Source of the DNA: Planctomycetota bacterium
Lineage (GTDB): Bacteria; Planctomycetota; SZUA-567; JAFGNG01
Length of the DNA stretch: 6,810 nucleotides
Direction: 5' to 3'
NCBI GenBank assembly: GCA_016927125.1
Contig: JAFGNG010000048.1
Coordinates: 1-6,810, forward strand
How positions within the stretch are numbered: position 1 is the stretch's first letter; each line of letters opens with the position of its first letter. Positions 1 through 6,076 of this stretch are shown here, in pieces. The notes below the pieces were generated by a model. It ran no database searches, had not been told where the DNA came from, and was given only the letters and a program-made list of their open reading frames with translations. Both the position numbers and the translations under genes were made by a program.

Positions 1-1067
1 CCACCCAGCGAAAAAAATCCGCTTCCCTCGGGGGAGTGAATTCCGGGCAGCTTACCATGTTTACCCGCCAGTTCGCCACCCTGATTGAAGCGGGTTTGCC
101 GATTGTCCGCGGCCTCAAGATTCTTGAAGAGATGCTGCCGCCCGGGGTGCTGCGCAACGCTGTGATGGATGTCCATGACGACGTGGAGCAAGGCTCCCAG
201 CTTTCCGACGCCCTGGCCAAACACCCCAAGGCGTTTGACAGCCTGTATGTCAGCATGGTCAATGCCGGGGAAATGGGCGGCGTTCTGGATAGCATTCTCG
301 CCCGCCTGGCGGAATTCCGTGAAAAATCTGAGAAGATCAAGAAGCAGATTATCGGCGCGATGATCTATCCCGCCGCGATTATGTGTGTCGCGGCCGGTAT
401 TATGACCGTTATCATGATCGTAGTTATTCCTAAGTTCCGAGAGATGTTTGAAAGCATGGATGTAGAGATGCCGGGCATGACGATCGCCCTGCTGAATCTT
501 GCCGATCTGCTTAAAACCTATTGGTATTTGATCCCGGGTATTCCGTTCCTGTTTATGTTTATTTACCGGGGTATTAAATCAACCAAGGGCGGGCGGTATG
601 TGCTGGACGTGATGTTTCTGCACCTACCCATCTTTGGGTTGATCATCAAGAAAACCGCGGTCAGCCGGTTCTGCCGGACCCTGGGCGTGCTGACTGCTTC
701 CGGCGTGCCGATCCTCGACGCCTTGTCGATCCTGCGCAATTCCGTTGGTAACGCGGTGGTGGAAGAGGCGGTCGGGGAGGTGCATAATTCCATCCGGGAG
801 GGCGATACCATTGCCGACCCCCTAAGCCGCAGCAGCGTCTTTGACCATATGGCGGTCAACATGGTAATGGTCGGCGAAGAAACCGGCGAACTGGATAAGA
901 TGCTGATCCGGGTCGCCGATATTTACGACAACGACGTCGATGCGATCGTTGCCGGCATGATGGGACTCTTGGAGCCGTTCATCCTGATTGGCCTCGGCGG
1001 CGGCGTCGGCTTCATTGTGATCTCGCTCTTCCTGCCACTGATTTCGATTATGGAAAACATCGGCTAA
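1..1067 (+). CDS. pilC: Type II secretion F family / PilC-type inner-membrane platform protein, 5'-partial
   Basis: Polytopic inner-membrane protein of the PilC/GspF family, the platform on which the PilB/GspE-type ATPase drives assembly of type IV pili or type II secretion pseudopili. Two copies of the family domain are visible. The first opens with FTRQFATLIEAGLP (positions 60-101) and the second with FCRTLGVLTASGVP (669-710). Each is followed by a GE-G-L motif (NAGEMGGVLD, then VGEETGELDK). Hydrophobic segments lie at about 348-428, 519-566 and 963-1040, the last carrying the usual LLEPFILIGLGG...FLPL ending. The frame stays open upstream of the GTG at 36 to the window edge, and the extra residues (KKSASLGG before the first domain) look like the normal linker. 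Visible length is about 354 codons against about 400 for the family, so the true start and a short N-terminal segment are missing. pilC versus gspF cannot be decided without the neighbours on the left. Confidence 0.9.
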   Translation, partial: TQRKKSASLGGVNSGQLTMFTRQFATLIEAGLPIVRGLKILEEMLPPGVLRNAVMDVHDDVEQGSQLSDALAKHPKAFDSLYVSMVNAGEMGGVLDSILARLAEFREKSEKIKKQIIGAMIYPAAIMCVAAGIMTVIMIVVIPKFREMFESMDVEMPGMTIALLNLADLLKTYWYLIPGIPFLFMFIYRGIKSTKGGRYVLDVMFLHLPIFGLIIKKTAVSRFCRTLGVLTASGVPILDALSILRNSVGNAVVEEAVGEVHNSIREGDTIADPLSRSSVFDHMAVNMVMVGEETGELDKMLIRVADIYDNDVDAIVAGMMGLLEPFILIGLGGGVGFIVISLFLPLISIMENIG

Positions 1068-1098
1068 CCGCCAGGGCTTTATTAAACTTAAAAACCCC

Positions 1099-1132
1099 CA
1101 GGCCGGCGCTATCATTAGCGACGGCCTGTTTT
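1099..1132. terminator. Bidirectional rho-independent terminator between pilC and rlmE
   Basis: A 12-bp stem with one mismatch (1099-1110 with 1117-1128) closes a 6-nt loop. On the plus strand it is followed by TTTTA at 1129-1133. On the minus strand the same stem is followed by GGGG and then TTTTT (positions 1094-1090). It lies 31 nt after the pilC stop and 40 nt beyond the rlmE stop, in the only gap between these convergent genes, so it can serve both. The T-tracts are short or set back from the stem, so efficiency is uncertain, especially on the minus strand. Confidence 0.75.
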
Positions 1133-1172
1133 ACGTCTGCCGGTTAAGAGATTTCGGTTCGGTCAAGTCAGG

Positions 1173-1856
1173 CTAATATCTTCCGCCCTTGCGTTTGCCC
1201 CGCTTCTTCTTTCGCTGGGTAGGTTTAGGCGGCGGGGGAGGGGCTTCTTCCCCGGGTGCAGATGCAAGCGGGGGCAGGCCAAAGCCCTGCGCGACCACAA
1301 AGGTTTCAAAGCTCTCCGCGCGGCTGGCAGGGGGCTTGTAAAACTGCGCTTCGCGGAATTCCTTCGCCACCAGCATCAGCAGTTCCGGCGCCTCTGGGCT
1401 TTCAAAGATCTTGGCGACGAAATGCCCGCCTTTTTTCAGTACCTTTTTCGCCAGGTTCAAGGCGTTCTCGGCAAGCGCCAGGCTGGCGGCCTGGTCGGTG
1501 ATGCGGATACCAGAGGTGTTCGGCGCCATATCCGAGACCACGGCGTCAAACCGCTTCGCCACGGGCGCGAAGTCTTCAGGCCCGCAGAGGATAATATCTT
1601 TTTGCAGAATCATAGCCATTTTTTTGACCGAGGGCTTGACGGGAGTAATATCCACCCCGGCGACCGCGCCCTTCTCACCCACTACCTTACGGATCAGCTG
1701 GATCCAGCTCCCCGGGGAGCTGCCGAGGTCAAGGACGGAATCACCCTTTTTGAAGAGCTTGAACTTACGGTTCATAGCCTCGAGCTTATATACCGAGCGC
1801 GCGAAGTAGCCTTCGCGTTTGGCCTGTTTGAAGAAAGCGTCATGGAGTTTGCGCAT
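1173..1856 (-). CDS. rlmE: 23S rRNA (uridine-2552-2'-O)-methyltransferase RlmE (FtsJ/RrmJ)
   Basis: SAM-dependent methyltransferase that 2'-O-methylates U2552 in the A-loop of 23S rRNA, a late step of 50S assembly in the cytoplasm. Numbering from the ATG at 1856 gives 227 residues. The SAM-binding loop DLGSSPGSW is at 43-51, DIT at 69-71, and the catalytic K-D-K-E set is complete: K24 in SVYKL, D109 in VSDMAPN, K149 in FVAKIF and E184 in the ESFETFVV stretch. A TTG two codons upstream (1862) is also in frame. I prefer the ATG because the GGA at 1868-1866 sits 9 nt from it but only 3 nt from the TTG. The last 25 or so residues form a tail not part of the fold: a run of five prolines followed by a Lys/Arg-rich end. 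The gene follows miaB after 34 nt and is probably co-transcribed with it. Confidence 0.95.
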   Translation of the reverse strand: MRKLHDAFFKQAKREGYFARSVYKLEAMNRKFKLFKKGDSVLDLGSSPGSWIQLIRKVVGEKGAVAGVDITPVKPSVKKMAMILQKDIILCGPEDFAPVAKRFDAVVSDMAPNTSGIRITDQAASLALAENALNLAKKVLKKGGHFVAKIFESPEAPELLMLVAKEFREAQFYKPPASRAESFETFVVAQGFGLPPLASAPGEEAPPPPPKPTQRKKKRGKRKGGRY

Positions 1857-1865
1857 GGTCAACTA

Positions 1866-1868
1866 TCC
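1866..1868 (-). promoter_or_regulatory. Ribosome binding site that favours the ATG start of rlmE
   Basis: The minus strand reads CCGGATAG here. Its GGA core is 9 nt before the ATG at 1856 and only 3 nt before the alternative TTG at 1862, which argues for the ATG. The core is short, so the support is modest. Confidence 0.45.
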
Positions 1869-1890
1869 GGTTTAACAGCCAGAGATTTTA

Positions 1891-3243
1891 TTACCCCTCC
1901 ACCCTTTCGCCCAGTAGGGTCAGGGCAGTGGCAGAGGTAATTTTTACCAGGATTTCCTCCCCGATCAAGGTTTCACGCTCCGGCGAGGCCAACGGAACCG
2001 GGAAAGTAACGATATAATTGGTCCGGGTCCGGCCAGTCATCCTGCCGGGATCTTTATGCGAAATGCCCTCCACCAGGATCTCTGCCATACTGCCGACCAG
2101 GGCCTGGTTGCGTTTTTCCGAGATCTCCTCCTGGGTCTGGAGCAAGGCTTGCAGGCGGCGGTTTTTCTCTGCCAGAGGGACATTATCCTCCACTTCAGCG
2201 GCCTTGGTTCCCGGCCGGGGAGAGTAACGGAAGGCGAAGATGTTCTGGAATTCCGCCGCTTTGACAAGCTCCAGAGTCGCCAGGAAGTCTTCCTCGGTTT
2301 CTCCCGGAAAACCCACAATAAAGTCCGAGGCGAAGGCGATGCCCGGCACCCGCTCGCGGCCGATTGCCAGAAGCTCCCGGTACTGGGCGCTGGTATAACC
2401 GCGCCGCATGGCCTTCAGGATTTTATCCGAGCCGGACTGCGCCGGCATATGCAGGTGTTCGCAGACTGTCGGCAAGGCGTTCATCACTTCAAAGAGCTCC
2501 GGGGTGATTGCCCTCGGATGGGCAGTAATAAAACGCAGCCTTTTCAGCCCTTTAATTCCATCAACCACCTGCAAGAGCTGGAGCAGGTTCAAGGGGGGCG
2601 TCAGGTCCTGTCCGTAATTATCAATGCTTTGGCCTAGCAAGGTTACTTCGACAGCGCCGGTTTCCTGGTCGCTGACAATTTGTCGAATTTCTTCCACCAC
2701 TTCATGCAAGGGCCGGCTCTCCTCCCGCCCGCGGACATATGGTACGACGCAATAACTGCAAAAGTTGTTGCAACCACGCATTACCGCTACCCACGCCTTC
2801 GGCCCGCCGGGATGCAGATGCCTCGGCAACCGCCCGGTAGCGGCGAGCGGCTCCTCTGCGATTGCTACCACCGGCCCTTCTTCCGCTTGTTCCAGAAGTT
2901 CGCCAATCCGGTGGAATTGCCGGGTGCCAATCACCAGATCGATCAGGGGATACTGGCTGCGCAGGGTTTTTCCCATCCTCTGCGCCATGCAGCCCATCAC
3001 CCCAATCAGGAAATGTGGTTCAGATTGTTTCCTCTCCGCAAGCATCCCGATATGGGATAACACCCGGTTTTCAGCCTGTTTGCGTACCGAGCAGGTGTTG
3101 TATAACACCGTATCCGCCTCAGCGGGCGAATCAACCAGATTATGGCCAGCCTCTTGCAGGGACTGGGCAATCAGCTCGCTGTCTAGTTTGTTCATCTGGC
3201 AACCAAAGGTAATGATATGGACCTGGCGATGGCCTGTTTTCAT
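1891..3243 (-). CDS. miaB: tRNA-2-methylthio-N6-dimethylallyladenosine synthase MiaB
   Basis: Radical-SAM methylthiotransferase that converts i6A37 to ms2i6A37 in tRNAs reading UNN codons, using two 4Fe-4S clusters. It has 450 residues, normal for the family. The N-terminal UPF0004 domain carries C15 (FGCQMNKLDSE), C51 (NTCSVRKQAE) and C85 (MGCMAQR), which hold the auxiliary cluster. The radical-SAM motif is C158-x3-C162-x2-C165 in GCNNFCSYCVVPYVRGREES, the wording typical of MiaB and unlike MtaB or RimO. A C-terminal TRAM domain (about 382-446) should bind the tRNA. The start is the ATG at 3243, with only a weak GAG 9 nt upstream. Starts further upstream are not suggested because the family begins just before the HIITFGC stretch. 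It is first in a minus-strand unit with rlmE and is divergent from rpmF. The dimethylallyl donor enzyme MiaA is not in the window. Confidence 0.97.
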   Translation of the reverse strand: MKTGHRQVHIITFGCQMNKLDSELIAQSLQEAGHNLVDSPAEADTVLYNTCSVRKQAENRVLSHIGMLAERKQSEPHFLIGVMGCMAQRMGKTLRSQYPLIDLVIGTRQFHRIGELLEQAEEGPVVAIAEEPLAATGRLPRHLHPGGPKAWVAVMRGCNNFCSYCVVPYVRGREESRPLHEVVEEIRQIVSDQETGAVEVTLLGQSIDNYGQDLTPPLNLLQLLQVVDGIKGLKRLRFITAHPRAITPELFEVMNALPTVCEHLHMPAQSGSDKILKAMRRGYTSAQYRELLAIGRERVPGIAFASDFIVGFPGETEEDFLATLELVKAAEFQNIFAFRYSPRPGTKAAEVEDNVPLAEKNRRLQALLQTQEEISEKRNQALVGSMAEILVEGISHKDPGRMTGRTRTNYIVTFPVPLASPERETLIGEEILVKITSATALTLLGERVEG

Positions 3244-3310
3244 GGTAAAAGTCTCAAAGAAACTGAGGGTTTATTGGAAAAGTATTATGATCCAGAAATC
3301 ACTCCCGGGC

Positions 3311-3339
3311 ATGATACCCCAGCTTACGCGCTTACGCAA
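3311..3339 (-). promoter_or_regulatory. Possible sigma70-type promoter for miaB-rlmE
   Basis: On the minus strand TTGCGT (3339-3334) is separated by 17 nt from TATCAT (3316-3311), the latter matching the -10 consensus at five of six positions. Transcription would start near 3304, giving a leader of about 60 nt before the miaB ATG. The -35 match is weak. The spacer carries the perfect tandem repeat noted for this region. Confidence 0.4.
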
Positions 3340-3431
3340 CTTCTTTTTAATCAATCTATTACAGATTAAATTTAGAAGATTGGACCAATTCTGGCATGGC
3401 TGACCCCATCTCTGTAATGCAAAAAAACCTC

Positions 3432-3459
3432 TTGACTGTACCAAATACCTGCGTAAAGT
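3432..3459 (+). promoter_or_regulatory. Probable sigma70-type promoter for rpmF
   Basis: TTGACT at 3432-3437 (five of six to consensus) is followed after 16 nt by TAAAGT at 3454-3459 (four of six). A run of seven A at 3421-3427 lies just upstream and could act as an UP element, as expected for a highly expressed ribosomal protein gene. The start would be near 3466, leaving a leader of about 98 nt. Confidence 0.5.
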
Positions 3460-3520
3460 TGTTTGTCTTTGCGAGTAATTGTTCTCGTTATGGGAGCTTT
3501 TTTTTGTTTTATATAGCTTA

Positions 3521-3540
3521 GAGGCTGGTTTAATCGCCTC
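3521..3540 (+). promoter_or_regulatory. Small hairpin in the rpmF leader
   Basis: GAGGC (3521-3525) can pair with GCCTC (3536-3540) around a 10-nt loop, ending 9 nt before the GGAG ribosome binding site at 3550-3553. It has no T-tract after it, so it is not a terminator. A role in translation control is possible but only inferred from position. Confidence 0.3.
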
Positions 3541-3563
3541 AGGTTAATTGGAGATCTACAACC

Positions 3564-3746
3564 ATGGCTGTGCCGAAAAGAAGAAAGTCCAAGGCTGCGA
3601 AACTGTCTCGCCGGACGCATGACGCCTTGACTGCTGCCGGAACCTCTACCTGCAGCCGATGCAATCAGGCGAAGCAACCTCACCGCGTATGCAGCAATTG
3701 CGGTTTTTACGGGGACACAAAGAAGATCGAGGTTAAGGGGGCGTAA
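3564..3746 (+). CDS. rpmF: 50S ribosomal protein L32 (bL32), zinc-binding form
   Basis: Small large-subunit ribosomal protein of 60 residues, the usual length. The N-terminus MAVPKRRKSKAAKLSRRTH is the family hallmark. Cysteines C30 and C33 (CSRC) and C43 and C46 (CSNC) form a complete zinc ribbon, so this is the zinc-dependent form rather than a cysteine-less paralogue. The ATG has a GGAG 10 nt upstream. It heads the plus-strand lipid cluster, as in many bacteria, but is followed by a strong terminator before plsX, so most transcripts may end right after it. Confidence 0.97.
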   Translation: MAVPKRRKSKAAKLSRRTHDALTAAGTSTCSRCNQAKQPHRVCSNCGFYGDTKKIEVKGA

Positions 3747-3755
3747 GCCAGTCAT

Positions 3756-3795
3756 AACCGGTGTGGGGAAGGCTTCACCGGTTTTTTCCCTTTTT
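3756..3795 (+). terminator. Rho-independent terminator or attenuator between rpmF and plsX
   Basis: A perfect 8-bp stem, AACCGGTG (3756-3763) with CACCGGTT (3776-3783), closes a 12-nt loop. It runs directly into six T (3782-3787), then CCC and five more T. It lies 9 nt after the rpmF stop. The plsX ribosome binding site begins only about 9 nt past the T-tracts, leaving no space for a promoter in between, so it probably reduces rather than abolishes transcription into plsX. Confidence 0.85.
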
Positions 3796-3803
3796 AAATC
3801 TTG

Positions 3804-3808
3804 GGAGG
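3804..3808 (+). promoter_or_regulatory. Ribosome binding site that sets the plsX start
   Basis: GGAGG here is 10 nt before the ATG at 3819. The longest reading frame would begin at a TTG at 3801, but that codon directly precedes this site, so it cannot be the start. A second purine-rich stretch, GGAAGGA at 3811-3817, is too close to the ATG to be the main site. Confidence 0.7.
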
Positions 3809-3818
3809 ATGGAAGGAC

Positions 3819-4832
3819 ATGCGCCTTGCCATCGATGCCATGGGCAATGATAATGGCCCCTACCCTATTCTTGAAGGGGTACGGAAATATCTTGCCCGGG
3901 ATAAAAAAAGTCAGATCATCTTAGTAGGCCATGAGGACAAGATTCGTCCACTGCTTGTCGAAACCAGACTTGTAGATAATGACCGGGTTATAATCCGGCA
4001 CGCCCCGCAGGTTATTGAGATGGAAGACAAGCTCTCGGCCCTGCGGGAAAAGCGCGACAGCAGTATCGCCAAGGTAGTGGAGCTGGTAAAAACCGGCGAG
4101 GCAGACGCCATGGTCGCCCTTGGGAATACCATGGCGGCGGTTGCTACCACCCGCATGGGTCTTAAACACCTTGAAGGCGTACACCGGGCCGGGATCGCCG
4201 TGCCGATGCCTTCGGTCTGCGGGGTCTGCATTGTCAATGACATGGGTGCCAACATCAACTCCAAACCCAAGCATCTCTATACGTACGGGGTAATGGCCTC
4301 TTCTTACAGCCATTATGTCTTGGGAGTAGATAATCCGCGCGTCGGTCTCTTGAATGTCGGGGAGGAAGAGGTTAAGGGCTCGGATATACTCAAGGATGCC
4401 TTCAGCCTGCTCAAGAATGCCCCGATCAACTTCATCGGCAATGTCGAGGGGGGAGACATCTTTAACGGCAAGTGCGATGTGGTGGTCTGCGACGGCTTTG
4501 TCGGCAATGCCGTTCTCAAGGCCAGTGAGGCGGTCGCCAGCACCATGGGCATTATCCTGCGCAATGCCATCAAGAGCTCCTGGCTCAGTATGCTGGGCGC
4601 AGCCCTGGCTAAACCCGCCTTTAAACAACTTAAGCAAGCGGCAAATTATGATCAATACGGCGGCGCCCCGCTCTTGGGTGTAAATGGCGTCTGCATCATC
4701 GGGCACGGGCGCAGTAATTCTACCGCGGTGATGAATGCGTTGCGGGTAGCGCATGAATCAGTGGCACACCGGCTCAATGAGCATATTCATGAGGCACTCT
4801 GCCAGACAAATTTCGCTTTAAACGATAATTAA
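3819..4832 (+). CDS. plsX: Phosphate acyltransferase PlsX
   Basis: Acyl-ACP:phosphate acyltransferase, a peripheral membrane enzyme that makes acyl-phosphate, the donor PlsY uses to acylate glycerol-3-phosphate at the start of phospholipid synthesis. It has 337 residues from the ATG at 3819, normal for the family. Family blocks in order: MRLAIDAMGNDNGP at the N-terminus, EDKLSALREKRDSS, the AMVALGNTMAA block, VGLLNVGEEEVKGSDILKDA, INFIGNVEGGDIF, VVVCDGFVGNAVLKASE and the C-terminal GAPLLGVNGVCIIGHGRSNS. The usual MGGD near the start reads MGND here. The ATG is chosen because the family begins at this MR-A-DAMG and because a GGAGG precedes it. It follows rpmF with an intervening terminator, and a 155-nt structured gap separates it from fabH. 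Confidence 0.97.
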   Translation: MRLAIDAMGNDNGPYPILEGVRKYLARDKKSQIILVGHEDKIRPLLVETRLVDNDRVIIRHAPQVIEMEDKLSALREKRDSSIAKVVELVKTGEADAMVALGNTMAAVATTRMGLKHLEGVHRAGIAVPMPSVCGVCIVNDMGANINSKPKHLYTYGVMASSYSHYVLGVDNPRVGLLNVGEEEVKGSDILKDAFSLLKNAPINFIGNVEGGDIFNGKCDVVVCDGFVGNAVLKASEAVASTMGIILRNAIKSSWLSMLGAALAKPAFKQLKQAANYDQYGGAPLLGVNGVCIIGHGRSNSTAVMNALRVAHESVAHRLNEHIHEALCQTNFALNDN

Positions 4833-4835
4833 TAT

Positions 4836-4865
4836 TTCCGTTGCCCGGTTATTTCCGGGCAGGAA
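4836..4865 (+). promoter_or_regulatory. Strong hairpin after plsX without a T-tract
   Basis: TGCCCGG (4842-4848) pairs perfectly with CCGGGCA (4855-4861) around a 6-nt loop. Outside a 2-nt bulge, TTCC (4836-4839) pairs with GGAA (4862-4865), for 11 bp in all. It starts 3 nt after the plsX stop. The next bases are not T-rich, so it does not look like a classical intrinsic terminator. It could protect the plsX 3' end, mark a processing site or be a rho-dependent pause. Confidence 0.55.
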
Positions 4866-4870
4866 CCGAA

Positions 4871-4933
4871 ATGCGCCTGTTCGATTCTTAATAACAGCAA
4901 TCTGGAATAAGTGTTATGGTTTTGAAGGCGCGT
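4871..4933 (+). promoter_or_regulatory. Possible long stem-loop in the fabH leader
   Basis: ATGCGCCT (4871-4878) can pair with AGGCGCGT (4926-4933), eight pairs with one wobble, and inside it ATAACA (4891-4896) can pair with TGTTAT (4912-4917). The arms are separated by unpaired loops of 12 and 8 nt. It lies 54 nt before the fabH ATG. I see no convincing -10/-35 pair here and no known riboswitch core. Confidence 0.3.
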
Positions 4934-4987
4934 CGGTTTTCACTTTGGTAGAACAAAATTAATAGAAATCCGGATGGGAACAATAAA

Positions 4988-5980
4988 ATGGATAACACAA
5001 AGATCGCAGCTATTCTGGGGACGGGCCATTATGTGCCTAAGAAGCGCCTGACCAATGCTGATCTTGAAAAAATCGTGGATACCAGCGATGAATGGATTGT
5101 AACCCGTACTGGGATCAAGGAACGCCGGATTGCCGCCCCCGAAGAAGCTACTTCCGATCTGGCTGCCGAAGCGGGCAGGCGAGCGCTGGAAGCGGCCGGG
5201 ATCAAGGCGGATGAATTAAGCCTGATCATAGTGGCTACCGTTACCCCTGATACCAGCTTTCCTTCCACCGCCTGCCTGGTGCAAAAGAAGCTAAATGCCG
5301 GACAGGTTCCCGCCTTTGACCTTGCCGCGGCCTGCTCCGGATTCCTGTACGGGGTGGAGCTGGCCAGGCAGATGATCAATACCGGTTCGCAGAAATATAT
5401 CCTGGTAATTGGCGCCGAGGTCTTGACCCGGATCACCGATTACGAAGACCGGGGCAGTTGCGTGCTCTTCGGTGATGGCGCAGGCGCGGCGGTAATCGGC
5501 CCCGGCAAGGTTTCGGGACATGGGATTATTGACTGCATTATGGGTGCGGATGGCAATTTCTCCGAACCCTTGGCACTTCCCGCAGGGGGTTCCAGGTTGC
5601 CTGCCAGCCATGAAACCATTGATGCTCACTTGCATTACATGAAAATCCAGGGCCGGGCGGTTTACAAATTGGCGGTAACCCATATTGTTGAAGTGGTCAG
5701 GGATCTTTTGGCTCGTAATCAGATTGATCCCAAGGCAATTGGCATGTATATCCCGCACCAGATGAACCTGAGAATCATGGAAGCTGCAGCCGATCGGCTG
5801 GGGATTACCATGGAGCAGGTTTATGTAAATATTGAAAAATACGGTAATACCTCCGCGGCCAGCATCCCCATTGCCCTTGATGAAGCCGTGCGTAATGGGC
5901 AGGTGAAAAACGGGATGGACATGGTTTTGGTGGCCTTTGGCAGCGGTTTAACCTGGGTTGCTAGCTTGCTGCGCTGGTAG
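4988..5980 (+). CDS. fabH: Beta-ketoacyl-ACP synthase III FabH
   Basis: Cytoplasmic condensing enzyme that starts type II fatty-acid synthesis by joining an acyl-CoA primer (usually acetyl-CoA) to malonyl-ACP. It has 330 residues, a normal length. The thiolase-fold catalytic triad is complete: C116 in DLAAACSGF, H257 in IPHQMN and N287 in YGNTSAAS. Family stretches DTSDEWIVTRTGIKERR (31-47), ATVTPDTSFPSTA (83-95) and FGDGAGAAV (161-169) are present, and the end AFGSGLTWVASLLRW matches the usual GGGLTWGA ending apart from one G to S. The ATG has GGGA 8 nt upstream. Start-unit preference (acetyl versus branched) cannot be read safely from sequence. The PHQMN motif is PHQAN in E. coli-like enzymes. 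It is separated from plsX and fabG by unusually long spacers for this cluster. Confidence 0.97.
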   Translation: MDNTKIAAILGTGHYVPKKRLTNADLEKIVDTSDEWIVTRTGIKERRIAAPEEATSDLAAEAGRRALEAAGIKADELSLIIVATVTPDTSFPSTACLVQKKLNAGQVPAFDLAAACSGFLYGVELARQMINTGSQKYILVIGAEVLTRITDYEDRGSCVLFGDGAGAAVIGPGKVSGHGIIDCIMGADGNFSEPLALPAGGSRLPASHETIDAHLHYMKIQGRAVYKLAVTHIVEVVRDLLARNQIDPKAIGMYIPHQMNLRIMEAAADRLGITMEQVYVNIEKYGNTSAASIPIALDEAVRNGQVKNGMDMVLVAFGSGLTWVASLLRW

Positions 5981-5998
5981 GATAAAACTATAAAAACA

Positions 5999-6061
5999 TA
6001 CTGCACCATAAATAATCTGAAATTATTTATTTTTGCAGTAGGTAAGGGGTTGCAGTTTTTT
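5999..6061 (+). promoter_or_regulatory. Structured fabH-fabG spacer with alternative hairpins, possible attenuator
   Basis: TACTGCA (5999-6005) can pair with TGCAGTA (6034-6040), enclosing a 9-bp AT stem (6008-6016 with 6022-6030) and a 5-nt loop. A second TGCAGT at 6051-6056, followed at once by five T (6057-6061), can compete for the same 5' arm, with an extra CC-GG pairing across a bulge. The first structure is not followed by T, while the second is. This resembles a terminator/antiterminator choice, but no energies were computed and the AT stem favours the first fold. Confidence 0.35.
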
Positions 6062-6076
6062 GGGTATATATATTAA
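6050..6076 (+). promoter_or_regulatory. Weak candidate promoter before fabG
   Basis: TTGCAG at 6050-6055 lies 15 nt before TATTAA at 6071-6076, within a TA-rich run (6065-6077). Both boxes are poor matches and the spacing is short, so this is only a candidate for an internal promoter in the fatty-acid cluster. Confidence 0.2.

Larger units (their letters stand above)
3244..3563. other. Divergent intergenic region between miaB and rpmF
   Basis: These 320 nt hold no credible gene: the only long reading frames are shadows without recognisable protein features. The region is AT-richer than its neighbours. It contains a probable miaB promoter (minus strand, 3311-3339), a probable rpmF promoter (plus strand, 3432-3459), an 8-nt tandem repeat (GCTTACGC twice, 3322-3337), the palindrome ATTGGACCAAT at 3379-3389, an 8-T run at 3498-3505 and a small hairpin at 3521-3540 just before the rpmF ribosome binding site. 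No yceD/DUF177 gene, which often precedes rpmF, is present. Confidence 0.7.

Noticed and set aside
1411..1940. Plus-strand frames of 132 and 172 codons across rlmE
   Set aside because: They are antisense to rlmE, which has a full set of catalytic motifs. The translations look like codon-bias shadows.
3471..3510. An apparent intrinsic terminator at the 8-T run in the rpmF leader
   Set aside because: The only nearby stem (CGAG at 3472-3475 with CTCG at 3484-3487) is 4 bp and ends 10 nt before the T-run, too weak and too far for termination.
3372..3755. A 127-codon minus-strand frame covering rpmF and its leader
   Set aside because: It runs antisense to rpmF, whose L32 identity is unmistakable. 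The frame shows no recognisable protein features and overlaps the rpmF promoter and leader.
3921..4754. A 277-codon minus-strand frame inside plsX
   Set aside because: It is a shadow of the plsX coding strand. It matches no family I know and has no ribosome binding site of its own that I can support.
4833..4987. A FapR- or FadR-type operator or a riboswitch before fabH
   Set aside because: I found no match to the FapR palindrome, the FadR consensus or any riboswitch core I know; only generic hairpins are visible.
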